From Segatella copri (GTDB lineage Bacteria; Bacteroidota; Bacteroidia; Bacteroidales; Bacteroidaceae), in NCBI RefSeq assembly GCF_019249655.2, contig NZ_CP137557.1, forward strand, positions 650,001 through 714,000: a stretch of 64,000 nt of DNA. The letters are read 5' to 3'. Below, piece after piece: positions 54,352 through 63,879 of the stretch (position 1 is its first letter; every line of letters begins with the position of its first letter). The notes under the pieces were generated by a model. It ran no database searches. It saw only the letters and a program-made list of their open reading frames with translations, and was not told the DNA's origin. The position numbers and the translations under genes are program-made.

Positions 54352-55788
54352 ATGGCAGAATCATTAAAGGAAAAAACCGCCAAGGGATTGTTTTGGGGAG
54401 CTATGAACAGTGGCTCCACCCAGGTTCTCAATATCCTCTTTGGCATCTTCTTGGCGCGCTTGTTGTCGCCAGCCGATTATGGTATTATCGGCATCCTCAC
54501 CATTTTCACCCTGATTGCGGGCAATCTGCAGAGTAGCGGTTTTACCCAGGCATTGGTGAATATCAGGAAACCCACCGACAACGATTATAATTCGGTGTTC
54601 TGGTTTAATGTCCTGGTGAGTCTTACCATGTATGTGGTGCTCTTTTTCTGTGCGCCGCTGATAGCTGATTTCTTCCATCAGCCTTGTCTCACCTCCTTGT
54701 CGCGCTTCGTGTTTCTGAGTTTCTTCATCTCTTCGTTTGGTATCGCCCAAAACGGGTATATGATGAAGAACATGATGAACAAGGAGATAACCATTGTTAA
54801 TTTCATGGCTTTGATTAGTTCGAATGTCGTGGGATTGGTGCTGGCATTCAACGGGATGGCTTACTGGAGTCTTGCCTGGCAGCAGGTTATCTTCATCCTC
54901 GTGTTGAATATCGGAAGATATTATTATACGGGATGGCGCCCGAACTTTCATATCGATTTCGGACCCGTGAGGAAAATGTTTGGATTCAGCGTGAAACTTC
55001 TGGTAACCAATATCATCAATACGGTGAGCAACAATGTCTTGACCTTTGTGTTTGGCCGATTTTATCCGATTAATGATGTGGGTAACTATAGCCAGGCTTA
55101 TAACTGGGATACCAAGGCTAATTCGTTTGTTGCCAATACGGTGGGACAGATAGCGCAACCCGTCTTGGCTTCTATCCAGGACGATAAGAACCGCGAATTG
55201 ATGGTGTTTAGAAAGATGCTCCGTTTCACGGCGTTCCTTTCTTTCCCATTGATGTTTGGCTTGACCCTGGTATCACGTGAATTCATCTTGATTACGATTC
55301 ATGAGAAATGGATAGCCAGCGTGCCGCTGTTGCAGATTCTTTGTGTGAGCGGTGCCTTTATGCCGATTTATACGCTCTATCAGAACCTGGCTATCAGCAA
55401 GGGGCGTTCTGATGTGTATATGTGGTGCAACATCGGTCAGGTAGTGGGTTTGCTCGCCTTGGTATTGTTTTGTCATCAATATGGCATCCAGACCATGGTG
55501 ATAGCCTACACTTTGTTTATTATAGCCTGGCTCTTGGTCTGGCAGTGGATGCTGAAGCGTGTTGCCGGATTGCGGTTCCTGGATGTGGCAAAGGATATAC
55601 TGCCATTCATGCTCTGTGCGGCAGCCACGATGGTAGTTACCTATTTCATGACCCGCAGCCTGCAGAACATCTATCTCTTGCTGCTGGTTCGTCTGCTGGT
55701 TTCAGCCACCATCTACTTCTGTATCATGAAACTGCTGAAGGTGCAGATATTAGAAGAGTGTATAGCCTTCTGTAAGCGAGGTAAATAA
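54352..55788 (+). CDS. Wzx-type lipid-linked oligosaccharide flippase
   Basis: The protein has 478 residues with about 12-14 membrane segments. It is a polysaccharide_synt (MOP superfamily) protein: KEKTAKGLFWGAMNSGSTQVLNILFGIFLARLLSPADYGIIGIL is the typical start. It moves undecaprenyl-linked glycan units across the inner membrane. The last 65 bp overlap the 3' end of the convergent GT2 gene on the other strand. Confidence 0.94.
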   Translation: MAESLKEKTAKGLFWGAMNSGSTQVLNILFGIFLARLLSPADYGIIGILTIFTLIAGNLQSSGFTQALVNIRKPTDNDYNSVFWFNVLVSLTMYVVLFFCAPLIADFFHQPCLTSLSRFVFLSFFISSFGIAQNGYMMKNMMNKEITIVNFMALISSNVVGLVLAFNGMAYWSLAWQQVIFILVLNIGRYYYTGWRPNFHIDFGPVRKMFGFSVKLLVTNIINTVSNNVLTFVFGRFYPINDVGNYSQAYNWDTKANSFVANTVGQIAQPVLASIQDDKNRELMVFRKMLRFTAFLSFPLMFGLTLVSREFILITIHEKWIASVPLLQILCVSGAFMPIYTLYQNLAISKGRSDVYMWCNIGQVVGLLALVLFCHQYGIQTMVIAYTLFIIAWLLVWQWMLKRVAGLRFLDVAKDILPFMLCAAATMVVTYFMTRSLQNIYLLLLVRLLVSATIYFCIMKLLKVQILEECIAFCKRGK

Positions 55789-56698
55789 GATTCACCTTCT
55801 TGACAGGTACGCCTTTTTTGATGAGCTTGATGATAAGGCGGATGAGGCAGCTCTTAGGCTTGTAGGCGAGTGCCTGATCCACCTTTTCGAAGGCTACCTG
55901 TGCGTTTGCCGCCCAGCGGTAGGCATTGACGATGCCTATCTCTGTGGCCCTGAGATACTGATGCTCCTTATCATTCTGCTCGAAAAAATCGATGAGTCGG
56001 CGGGTTGACTTGAAGTATGACAGGAGATTCTTTTCGGAGATATTGTGATTATAGGAATTCTCATTGTCGGTGCGATAGTAATATACCGCATCTTCGATGT
56101 TCACCTTTTTGCCATAAAACATGAACTGGGCATTCCAGAAAAGATCTTCTGCATAGTTGATGCCCTCTTCAAAGAATATCCTGTGCTCCATGATGAGCGA
56201 ACGCTTATAGATTCTGCCCCACAGACGATTGGTGATGATGTTCTGGCAAATGAGCAGTTTGAGTAGTTTCTCATCAGAAACGTCAAAAGGTTTTTGGAGT
56301 CTTCCTGCTTTTCCTTCGCACCATTCCCGGTAGCCGCCATCAATCAGGTCGGCATGGGTGCTTTCGGCTTTTGTGGTCAGTTTCTCTACAGCATCTTTCG
56401 GCAGCATGTCATCGCTATCGGCAAATAAAAGGTAATCGCCTGTAGCCGCCATCAATGCCGTCTGTCTTGCGGCACCCACGCCCCGGTTTCTGTCGTGGTG
56501 GATGATGCGTACCTGTTGTGCTCTTTCTGGATATTCTTTGAGAAGCGATTGTAGGATACCGATACTTTTATCGGGGGTACAGTCATCTACAAAGATGTAT
56601 TCGATAGATGCATACGACTGCTCGAACAGTGAACGGGCGCACTGTTCGATATATTTTTCTACCCCATAGATAGGGGTTAAGATACTTACTTTCAGCAT
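55724..56698 (-). CDS. Glycosyltransferase family 2 (GT-A fold)
   Basis: The protein has 324 residues. It starts KVSILTPIYGVEKYIEQCARSLFEQSYASIEYIFVDDCTPD, and the metal-binding motif is FADSDDML (near residue 92). It is typical of capsule/O-antigen transferases. The C-terminus (about residues 300-324) is encoded opposite the end of the flippase gene. It follows the DUF6080-like gene by 25 bp on the same strand and probably shares its promoter. Confidence 0.93.
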   Translation of the reverse strand: MLKVSILTPIYGVEKYIEQCARSLFEQSYASIEYIFVDDCTPDKSIGILQSLLKEYPERAQQVRIIHHDRNRGVGAARQTALMAATGDYLLFADSDDMLPKDAVEKLTTKAESTHADLIDGGYREWCEGKAGRLQKPFDVSDEKLLKLLICQNIITNRLWGRIYKRSLIMEHRIFFEEGINYAEDLFWNAQFMFYGKKVNIEDAVYYYRTDNENSYNHNISEKNLLSYFKSTRRLIDFFEQNDKEHQYLRATEIGIVNAYRWAANAQVAFEKVDQALAYKPKSCLIRLIIKLIKKGVPVKKVNLIYLAYRRLYTLLISAPSAVS

Positions 56699-56723
56699 GA
56701 TGGTTTTAATCTAAGATACTTTT

Positions 56724-58061
56724 TTATCTTGTTAGATACTCGAATATCAGCGTGCTGTTATAGAAGAACAGGAAGATGGTGATGACTGCGAGTCCTCCAC
56801 GAAGATAAGGCAGATATTTCTCCTTACAGCTTCTGATGATGTATCCGATACAGATTGGAATGATGAACGCCCAATGGGCAGCCATGATATAAACCTCGTT
56901 CAGTCCGAATCCCATTACCAGATGAATGAAGGCATCGCATGCCACCCATGAGGCTGTGAGCCAGAGAAAGGCTGATTTTCTTCCCATCCAAAAGCCTATG
57001 CACAGCAAAACGACGATGATACCCTCTATGATATAAGGAATAGGAGTCTGGTATTTCACGAAAATCGGGCGATGGCTGTGGATATCTTCCAACAGATGCT
57101 CTCTATGAAGGATAAGCGATTCGCCAAAAACGTTTTCTACCAATGATTCAGAACGGGAGATAGACATATCAGCCCATGAAAGCATGCCTCGTTTCTGGAT
57201 TTTCTTGCCAGCGATAGCCTTATCGTGCTTTTGTTTCTGTTCCATTTTTGCCCTAAAGGTGCTGTCTTTTGCTGCTTTCTTAGCAACGAGTCGTTCTCCT
57301 TCCAGGCGATTAGGAATAATGAATGCCTTGTTCTGATAAATGCCTGCAGCACCTATCAGCAGGGTAGGCAAGATGATTCCCAATGCCAGATATTTCAGAC
57401 GGAAGAGTCTTTTTCCATTGGTAAAGAGGGCAGCAAGGAAAGTCTTGGCGCCATTGCTCAGCGTGATGCCTGCTGTGAAGAAAAAGAGCAGGGCACTTTG
57501 CCACCAAGGCATGCTTCTGTGTTCCAGCTGCTGCTTGCCTGCTATATAAAGTGTCATCGACAGGAAGAAAAGCGACATGCCGAAATGGTCATCCACAAAG
57601 GTGACGAGCAGCACGTAGGCAAAGGAGAAGAGCATTGCCGTAAGCACATTGCTGTCTATTGCCTTCAACTGCATCACTTCTCTGAAAATTCTTCGGAAGA
57701 AGAGTGTGGAGTAGGTGGAGAAGAAAGTCATCATCACCGCTACGATGGTAGTCGCCCAGTTTCTTGAGGTGAGTTCTATCAGCCAACCGTTCAGTACCGA
57801 GAAAGGATAGAGGAAGAATGGGAGCATGGGATGGCGATACTCCGTGTAATACACCTTCCACTTCGAGAGGGTAAGATAGGTGTATGGGTCGAAACCTGAA
57901 ATCTGAAAGTTCTTGGTAAAGAGCGTCCAGAATCCAGCCTTCGGTTTGCCGAAATCTTCAAAATGATAGGTTATCATCAGCACATTGAAGGCGATGATAA
58001 TGATGAGTGCAATCAAGGCAAAGAGCCTTTCTTCTTTTTTAATCTTAAATATATTGTTCAT
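56724..58061 (-). CDS. Polytopic membrane protein, DUF6080-like (paralogue 1)
   Basis: The protein has 445 residues from the ATG at 58061. A start at 58112 is possible, but 58061 aligns with the paralogue at 59216 (MNNIFKIKKEERLFALIALI against MKKVFDIFRIKREERGAALVALI). It has about 9-11 membrane segments and shared motifs (F.(I/V)SGFDP.TY, YRHPLL, TLYI, LTNG.K). A cytoplasmic/periplasmic Lys-rich loop interrupts the middle. The shape is that of a GT-C-like transferase or a polymerase of a surface glycan. The name DUF6080 is from memory and the function is unknown. Confidence 0.75.
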   Translation of the reverse strand: MNNIFKIKKEERLFALIALIIIIAFNVLMITYHFEDFGKPKAGFWTLFTKNFQISGFDPYTYLTLSKWKVYYTEYRHPMLPFFLYPFSVLNGWLIELTSRNWATTIVAVMMTFFSTYSTLFFRRIFREVMQLKAIDSNVLTAMLFSFAYVLLVTFVDDHFGMSLFFLSMTLYIAGKQQLEHRSMPWWQSALLFFFTAGITLSNGAKTFLAALFTNGKRLFRLKYLALGIILPTLLIGAAGIYQNKAFIIPNRLEGERLVAKKAAKDSTFRAKMEQKQKHDKAIAGKKIQKRGMLSWADMSISRSESLVENVFGESLILHREHLLEDIHSHRPIFVKYQTPIPYIIEGIIVVLLCIGFWMGRKSAFLWLTASWVACDAFIHLVMGFGLNEVYIMAAHWAFIIPICIGYIIRSCKEKYLPYLRGGLAVITIFLFFYNSTLIFEYLTR

Positions 58062-58319
58062 TTTCTGATTATTTTCTCTTGTTCTATTTCTCCTTTTGTC
58101 GGATAGATGCATCCGGCATTATCGGCTTAACGCTGCAAAAGTAATTGTTTTTTCTGAATCTTCAAAATGATAAGCTTTATTTTGTGGCTTTTTTAGATAA
58201 AAACGGAGTTTTATTTTGTGTTCTCTTTTATTTGATGTATCTTTGCGTCCATATTGATGGAGTTTTCCATGATGTGAATATGGTAATTTGAAACAGTAAA
58301 ACAGATAAAGATAGTAACA
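58062..58319. promoter_or_regulatory. Divergent promoters between paralogue 1 and the GT14-like gene
   Basis: Minus: TTTG (58163-58166), 19-bp spacer, TACTTTTG (58136-58143). Plus: TTTG (58215-58218), 19-bp spacer, TATCTTTG (58238-58245). These are two clean consensus promoters. No other gene is present. Confidence 0.78.
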
Positions 58320-59192
58320 ATGAAACATGCTTTCCTGATAATGGCTCATGGCAGCTTGCCGCTTCTTAGGGTATTGCTGTCGATGCTCGATGATGAGCGA
58401 AATGATATATTTCTGCATATCGACCGGAAATCGAATATGCTTGATGGTGCCGAACCGCTGGCTCTTTCCAAGGCCCGCCTCTTTGTTTTGAAACAGAGGG
58501 TAGATGTGCGTTGGGGAAATCTGAGTCAGATTAAGGCGGAGTATGTGCTTTTCGAGGAGGCTTTGAAGCATGGACCTTATGCCTACTACCATCTGCTGAG
58601 TGGACAGGATTTGCCTATTAAATCGCAGGATTACATTCATCAGTTCTTCGATGAGCATCAGGGTAAGGAGTTTGTGGGCATTAATCATGGTGCGGAATTT
58701 GAATGGGATTGCCGCAGGAAGATGATGCGCTATTGGCTCTTTACGAGTTTTACCCGTTCGAAGTATGGGGCATTGAATGCCATCACCAAGCGACTCAACA
58801 AATATCTTTCCATGTTGCTTATGCCTTTCCTGCATCGCCCAAAGATGGATTTTGCCAAAGGTGCCAACTGGGTGAGCATCACGCAGGCATGCGTGGAGTA
58901 TGTGGTGAGCCAGAAGCCGTTTGTGTTGAAGAGATTCAATTACACATTCTGTCCTGATGAATTCTTCTTACAAACCCTGGTGTGGAACCATCCTGCCTTC
59001 AGAGCCGCCTTGTACTCAGAAAAAGATGAATACGAAGGCTGCATGCGACTCATTGATTGGAAACGAGGGAATCCATACGTCTGGACCTTAGCAGACAAAG
59101 AGGAGTTGAAGCAAAGCAACCGCCTCTTTGCCCGTAAGTTTGATATGAAGCATGAGGATATCATCCATTGGATCAAGGCTTCTTTTGGATAA
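58320..59192 (+). CDS. Core-2/I-branching enzyme-like glycosyltransferase (GT14)
   Basis: The protein has 290 residues. KHAFLIMAHGSLPLLRVLLSMLDDERNDIFLHIDRKS, YYHLLSGQDLPIKSQDYIHQFF and FCPDEFFLQTLV are the marks of the Branch family (beta-1,6-N-acetylglucosaminyltransferase-like). In bacteria these enzymes add GlcNAc or xylose to surface glycans. It is expressed alone from its own promoter, between the two DUF6080-like genes, and is convergent with paralogue 2 (23-bp gap). Confidence 0.92.
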   Translation: MKHAFLIMAHGSLPLLRVLLSMLDDERNDIFLHIDRKSNMLDGAEPLALSKARLFVLKQRVDVRWGNLSQIKAEYVLFEEALKHGPYAYYHLLSGQDLPIKSQDYIHQFFDEHQGKEFVGINHGAEFEWDCRRKMMRYWLFTSFTRSKYGALNAITKRLNKYLSMLLMPFLHRPKMDFAKGANWVSITQACVEYVVSQKPFVLKRFNYTFCPDEFFLQTLVWNHPAFRAALYSEKDEYEGCMRLIDWKRGNPYVWTLADKEELKQSNRLFARKFDMKHEDIIHWIKASFG

Positions 59193-59215
59193 CAGCTTCT
59201 TGTGGTTCAGGCTTC

Positions 59216-60655
59216 TTATCCTAGCATGTAGCTCACCAGCAGATAGCCATTGCTTATCCAAAGATAGAGGGTGATGGCGATCATCAATCCTCTGAATCCC
59301 CATTTGATGCTCTTTTCTTTTGCCTTGAGCGCCAGGAAGGCGATGGCGATAGGAAGGGCATACATATAGTGTGCCGTCATGATGTAAACCTCGTTGATGC
59401 CGAAGCCCAAACCGATGTGGAGGGCGGCATCCAGCAGGAAGAACGTCATGGTGAGCCATAGGAACTTAGACTTCCTTCCGGCAAGGATTCCAAGTACAAA
59501 AAGCAGAACGATGCATGCCTCTACCACATAATTGACGGGCGATTGATATTTCACGATGACCGGACGGTTGCGTAATACGTCGCCCAGGAGGTTCTTCTGG
59601 TGCAGCATGATGCCTTCGCCGAAGAAATTCTCTACCAGGGTTTCGCCTCTGGAGGTTGTTTTATCGGTCCAGTTCATGAATTCGCCCTTGGCGATAGGCT
59701 TGCCTGTGTTCTTGTTCCATATCTGTTTATGGTCGCGCACATATTTGGCGTGTGCTTTGTCTTTGATGATTTTCTTGACGGCTGCTTCTACCTTTGCCGA
59801 GTCTTTTACCTGAGCAGTATCCCGATACTGTTGGTAAATCTTGGCTGTGGCTTCCTTGTTTTTCTTCATCTTAGCCTCATGCCGGGCCATCTCCTTAGGC
59901 CATACGAAGGTACGGTATTCCCATCTTGCAAAGCCCCACATGAGGGCAGCTGGCAGGATGACGCCTAGCAGGAAGTATTTGATTCCGAAAAACTTCCTGC
60001 CGTTGGTGAAGAGAGCAGCAAGATAGGTTTTCAAACCATTGTTGAGTGAAACACCTGCGGTAAATACGAAGAGCAGGATGGTTTGCCAGATGGTGAGCTT
60101 TCTGCCTTTCTTGATGCAGACGCCTGTGATATAGAGCGTACAGAGCAATATCGTCATCGACATGATGAAATGGTCGGGTACCATCGCCGAAACCATCACA
60201 TAGGCAAATGAAAAATAGAACGCAGAGAGTAGGTTGGCATCAAAGCGCTCGGTACCAATTACTTCTCTGAATATCCTGTAAAGGAAGATGAATGAATAGA
60301 AGGCACAGAATACCAGAATGGCTCCCACAATCAACTGGACACCATTTGTTCCCGTGAGTTCTATACACGCTTGGTTGATTTGGTTGGGAATATACATGAA
60401 GAACGCCAGCAGCGGGTGGCGATATACATTGTATTCTGTGTCCCAGTGAGATACAATGCTGTAGGTAAGTGGGTCGAAACCTGCCACATGGAAGGTTTTG
60501 ACGAAAAGCTTATGATAGCTATCTGTGATTTGCGAGAATTGAGCGTAGTACTTGATGATAGTCAGGGCGTTGAGGGCACATGCTATGATAAGTGCCACGA
60601 GTGCCGCTCCTCTTTCCTCTCGCTTGATTCTAAAAATATCGAATACCTTTTTCAT
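59216..60655 (-). CDS. Polytopic membrane protein, DUF6080-like (paralogue 2)
   Basis: The protein has 479 residues and about 9-11 membrane segments. It is clearly related to the protein at 56724 over its length, but the central hydrophilic loop is longer and Lys/Ala-rich (RHEAKMKKNKEATAKIYQQY and on). It is probably a transferase or polymerase for a surface glycan. It follows GtrA by 13 bp and is transcribed with it. The function is not known. Confidence 0.75.
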   Translation of the reverse strand: MKKVFDIFRIKREERGAALVALIIACALNALTIIKYYAQFSQITDSYHKLFVKTFHVAGFDPLTYSIVSHWDTEYNVYRHPLLAFFMYIPNQINQACIELTGTNGVQLIVGAILVFCAFYSFIFLYRIFREVIGTERFDANLLSAFYFSFAYVMVSAMVPDHFIMSMTILLCTLYITGVCIKKGRKLTIWQTILLFVFTAGVSLNNGLKTYLAALFTNGRKFFGIKYFLLGVILPAALMWGFARWEYRTFVWPKEMARHEAKMKKNKEATAKIYQQYRDTAQVKDSAKVEAAVKKIIKDKAHAKYVRDHKQIWNKNTGKPIAKGEFMNWTDKTTSRGETLVENFFGEGIMLHQKNLLGDVLRNRPVIVKYQSPVNYVVEACIVLLFVLGILAGRKSKFLWLTMTFFLLDAALHIGLGFGINEVYIMTAHYMYALPIAIAFLALKAKEKSIKWGFRGLMIAITLYLWISNGYLLVSYMLG

Positions 60656-60668
60656 TTCTTTCTCTTTT

Positions 60669-61106
60669 CTATTTCTTTAAGAAAAATCTTACCAATAAGA
60701 AGTTTACAGGAATGCAGATGCAGAGCGTTGGAATCATCGCCCATTGTTTAGCTAGCCCCAGACCAACAAAGAGGTTAAGGCAGATGGTCTGCATCGAATA
60801 GTTGACGACATGCGAGAGTGTGAATCCTGCTCCTCGTTTGGCATTCGCTTTCACCTTAAATGTATAGCGGGTACTGGCGATGAAGTTGAAGATGAAACTC
60901 ACGACATAGGCGATGGTGTTGGCGGCAGTAGCCAGAGTATGGTCGCCCAATTGTGGAATGAAATGGCTCAACACTGGCATGATGGCCAGGTAGATGCCAT
61001 ATTGCAGCACTGTGGCTAGTCCGCCTACAATGCCGAATCTGATGACTTCGCCCAACTTCTCTCGTTTGGAGTCATCCATGTTGTTTATCTTGTTCTTGAT
61101 ATTCAT
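60669..61106 (-). CDS. GtrA-family membrane protein
   Basis: The protein has 145 residues from the ATG at 61106. A start at 61130 would lie in the -7 box and is rejected. There are four membrane segments, with the family motifs EVIRFGIVGGLATVLQYGIYL, VSFIFNFIASTRYTF and the FLLVRFF end. GtrA proteins help move prenyl-linked monosaccharides across the inner membrane. Its neighbours suggest the same role here, with a UbiA-type enzyme making a prenyl-phosphate sugar and a GT-C-like user next door. Confidence 0.92.
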   Translation of the reverse strand: MNIKNKINNMDDSKREKLGEVIRFGIVGGLATVLQYGIYLAIMPVLSHFIPQLGDHTLATAANTIAYVVSFIFNFIASTRYTFKVKANAKRGAGFTLSHVVNYSMQTICLNLFVGLGLAKQWAMIPTLCICIPVNFLLVRFFLKK

Positions 61107-61127
61107 CGTTTTATCTTTTTCGGCGTG

Positions 61128-61159
61128 CAAAAATACGCCTTTTTCCTGTATTTAGCAAA
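61128..61159 (-). promoter_or_regulatory. Promoter of gtrA-paralogue 2
   Basis: On the minus strand TTTG (61156-61159), 20-bp spacer, TATTTTTG (61128-61135). It lies 21 bp before the GtrA ATG. Confidence 0.7.
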
Positions 61160-61192
61160 TATTCTTTCTACAAAATATTGATCTGTCTGGAT

Positions 61193-62203
61193 TTATCTTA
61201 ATAATTTCCCTTTTCCGAAGAGATAAGCCAGTTTGGTCTTCTCCATCACCTTGGCGATGAGCAGACTGCCTATAATGGCAAGGATAACGGTGACGGCAGC
61301 AAACGAAATCTCGCTCGGATCCCAGGCAAAGAGGGGATGATAGAACTTCGCAGCCATCGTAAAGATGGGGTGGAAGAGATAGATAGGCAGCGTGTTGCGC
61401 CCTATATATAATAAGGTGTCCTTGATTCTGTTGGTCACCTTTGCCACTTTTTCTATCATGGGACTGAAATCCTTGAAGCGTTCTGGAATATCGAGCAGGT
61501 GTTGCAGGAACAGCAGGCAACTGATACAGCACCAGCAGGAGAAGACGATGGCCAGGTTGCCCCAGTCGTACCAGTCATCGCGGTAGAGCAGATAAATCCA
61601 CAGGAAAATGGCGAAGAATTCGTGGCGGAACAGCTTGCTCCACTCCGTCTTGCTCTGTCGGATAACTACACCGATGAAATAATAGGCAGCCGCACTTGCC
61701 GATAGGGCTGGAGTTTCTGATATCAGGAGCAGCGTAAGTGCGAAGACGAAAAGGCTGGCATAGGTATCTCTTTTTGTATAATTCTTGTGTAAATCATTCC
61801 AATTCCTTCCACGGAAGCTGAAGTAATAGAGGGTTCCGCAGATAATCATAGTTTGGATAAACCAATAGGGCCCGATGGAAGTGATGAAGATTTTCTCGCC
61901 TATCTGGGAGAGGGAGAGCTCTGTGATGCCATCTCTCACCGGCATATAATAGGAGAGGACTGAGAATCCTGTCACCATGATGACATAGGGCAGGGCGAGA
62001 CATTTCAGATAGTTTCTCATCTGTCTTCCGGTTTTCTCGATATTGACAAGATAACCCGTGATGATGAGGAAGGTAGGCATCATAAACGAGAGAATGCCAG
62101 CCTTCAGATGTGGGTATGTATTGCCGAAACTCACAATATGAATCAATATCATGAGAATGATGAGGATGGCTCGTATCAAGTCGAGGTCTGTATTTCTTTT
62201 CAT
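61193..62203 (-). CDS. Membrane acyltransferase (Acyltransferase 3 family)
   Basis: The protein has 336 residues and about 10 membrane segments. NTDLDLIRAILIILMILIHIVSFG carries the N-terminal His of the family, and PTFLIITGYLVN, YWFIQTMIICGTLYY and TLPIYLFHPIF follow. It moves acyl groups across the membrane onto surface glycans. It lies downstream of the HAD and UbiA genes on the same strand (51 bp after HAD), most likely in one transcript. Confidence 0.9.
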   Translation of the reverse strand: MKRNTDLDLIRAILIILMILIHIVSFGNTYPHLKAGILSFMMPTFLIITGYLVNIEKTGRQMRNYLKCLALPYVIMVTGFSVLSYYMPVRDGITELSLSQIGEKIFITSIGPYWFIQTMIICGTLYYFSFRGRNWNDLHKNYTKRDTYASLFVFALTLLLISETPALSASAAAYYFIGVVIRQSKTEWSKLFRHEFFAIFLWIYLLYRDDWYDWGNLAIVFSCWCCISCLLFLQHLLDIPERFKDFSPMIEKVAKVTNRIKDTLLYIGRNTLPIYLFHPIFTMAAKFYHPLFAWDPSEISFAAVTVILAIIGSLLIAKVMEKTKLAYLFGKGKLLR

Positions 62204-62254
62204 GTTATATTCTCAGTATTTCTTATCATGTTATTTTCTGTAACAGGAAGTTTA

Positions 62255-62896
62255 TTATTCTCTGAATGGTTTGAAGTGTCCCTTGTCGGCGAAGGCAAGC
62301 ATCTCTTTGTCGCCACGACTATCTCCAAAGGCTTCTATCTCATATTCAGAACGCTCGAAAGATTTTGCAGATTCAGAATGTGATGCTTGCGAAGAGACTA
62401 GTGCCTCTGTAATGCGGTTCACCTTCTCCTTGCCGTAGCAATTGTTCGACTTGAAATAGCCTGTAAGTTTGCCATCTACTACCTCTATCTGAGTACCCAA
62501 AACCTGGATGCCTTTCAGGTTGCGGATCTCAAAGAAAGGGCGTACCCAGTTGTCGATGCTGGCGCTGACAATGAATACTTTTGCCCCTGCAACCAATGCT
62601 TCATGTACCAAAGTAATACCTTTGGGACGGAGCAGATGCTGATTCTCTTCGGCAAAACCACGGCAGAGCGCATCAAATTTCTCGATGCGCATTCCGGCGA
62701 AGAGATGGGCGAAAATCTGCTGTTTTGCCTTCCAGTTAGGATAAAGGTGCAGCTTCATCAGCACCAGTAAGGGGCTATACATCAGGAATACCATCAGAAA
62801 GCGTCCCTTTCCCTTGGCATACTTGATGAATTCAAGCAATGTATCGCTCGTGGTGAGGGTTCCGTCGAAATCGAAACAATATAATTTCTTCTTCAT
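62255..62896 (-). CDS. HAD-superfamily phosphatase (subfamily IB)
   Basis: The protein has 213 residues. Motif I is D9-F-D11-G-T (CFDFDGTLT), motif II Ser lies in VFIVSASIDNWV, Lys is in the GKEKVNRI region and motif IV is FGDSRGDKEML. It is related to phosphoserine phosphatase-like enzymes. Its position between a UbiA-type prenyl-phosphate transferase and GtrA suggests that it removes the phosphate from a prenyl-phospho-sugar phosphate. That is inference. Confidence 0.9.
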   Translation of the reverse strand: MKKKLYCFDFDGTLTTSDTLLEFIKYAKGKGRFLMVFLMYSPLLVLMKLHLYPNWKAKQQIFAHLFAGMRIEKFDALCRGFAEENQHLLRPKGITLVHEALVAGAKVFIVSASIDNWVRPFFEIRNLKGIQVLGTQIEVVDGKLTGYFKSNNCYGKEKVNRITEALVSSQASHSESAKSFERSEYEIEAFGDSRGDKEMLAFADKGHFKPFRE

Positions 62897-62915
62897 TTCT
62901 TTTTCCGTGTTTAAA

Positions 62916-62961
62916 ATGTGCTCTTTTATAAAGATGTACTCTTTTATAAAGATGTGCTCTC
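62916..62961. repeat. Tandem repeat, period 18, about 2.5 copies
   Basis: The unit ATGT(G/A)CTCTTTTATAAAG occurs at 62916, 62934 and (partial) 62952, in the short gap between the UbiA and HAD genes. Confidence 0.75.
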
Positions 62962-62962
62962 C

Positions 62963-63868
62963 TTATTCTATATAGATAAGGAAGAGGAATGAAAGTAGCC
63001 AGGCGAGGACGATAAACTGGGTGATTCTGTCTCGCAGAATAATCTTCGTAGGGTCGCCACTTTTCTGGTCAACCACGGCTATCTGGATGTAGCGCAGCAA
63101 GCCTACCAATACGAAGACACTGGTAAGATAGAGGTATTCTGTGTGGAAATTCTCGATAACCTCTGGGCTCACGGTGTACATGATGTAGCATACCAGGGTA
63201 ACTGAGGCGGTGATGGTTATCGCCTGATTGATGAATGTGAGGTTATATCTGCTGGTATTCTTGCGAGGTGCCTCGCCCGTCTTCTCCATTCGCAAGACGT
63301 CATCGCGGCGCTTGGCAAAACTCATGAAGAGGGTGATAAGGAAAGTCATCAACACAATCCATTTACTCAGAACGATTTGGGTGGCTATACCACCAGCCAA
63401 CAGACGGAGCACGAAACCGAAGGCTACGATGCATACATCGATGATGGCATACTGCTTGAGCTTGGCGCAATAGCAGAGATTTAAAAGCCAATAGAAGGCA
63501 ATGACGCCCATTGTTTTCCATGAATCGAGCAAACTGCACGCTCCCATCGAGAGGGCAAACATCAGGAACATCAGTCCGTATGCCTGTTTTACGCTCACCG
63601 CTCCCGATGCTATCGGACGATGGCATTTCACGGGATGGCGGCGGTCTGCCTCCACATCATAGATGTCGTTGAAGCAATAGATGCTCGATGCAGCAAAGCT
63701 ATAGGCTATGAAGGTAATCAAGCCAGCCAGCAAGGCATCGGTATGAAATAGGGCACCACCAAAGAAAAGTGGCACGAAGATAAACATGTTCTTAATCCAC
63801 TGCTTGGGGCGAATCAGTCGCATCAAGGCAGCAAAACCTTTACTATCTTTTGTTTTATTCTCGTTCAT
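62963..63868 (-). CDS. UbiA-family prenyl-phosphate phosphoribosyltransferase-like enzyme
   Basis: The protein has 301 residues and about 8-9 membrane segments. The catalytic motif N67-D68-x2-D71-x3-D75-RRHP (FNDIYDVEADRRHP) and the second acid motif AKRRDDVL match decaprenyl-phosphate phosphoribosyltransferase-type UbiA proteins rather than quinone enzymes. That reaction moves phosphoribose from PRPP to a prenyl phosphate. It is the second readable gene of a leftward operon that starts outside the window. Confidence 0.9.
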   Translation of the reverse strand: MNENKTKDSKGFAALMRLIRPKQWIKNMFIFVPLFFGGALFHTDALLAGLITFIAYSFAASSIYCFNDIYDVEADRRHPVKCHRPIASGAVSVKQAYGLMFLMFALSMGACSLLDSWKTMGVIAFYWLLNLCYCAKLKQYAIIDVCIVAFGFVLRLLAGGIATQIVLSKWIVLMTFLITLFMSFAKRRDDVLRMEKTGEAPRKNTSRYNLTFINQAITITASVTLVCYIMYTVSPEVIENFHTEYLYLTSVFVLVGLLRYIQIAVVDQKSGDPTKIILRDRITQFIVLAWLLSFLFLIYIE

Positions 63869-63879
63869 AAAAACCTTTT

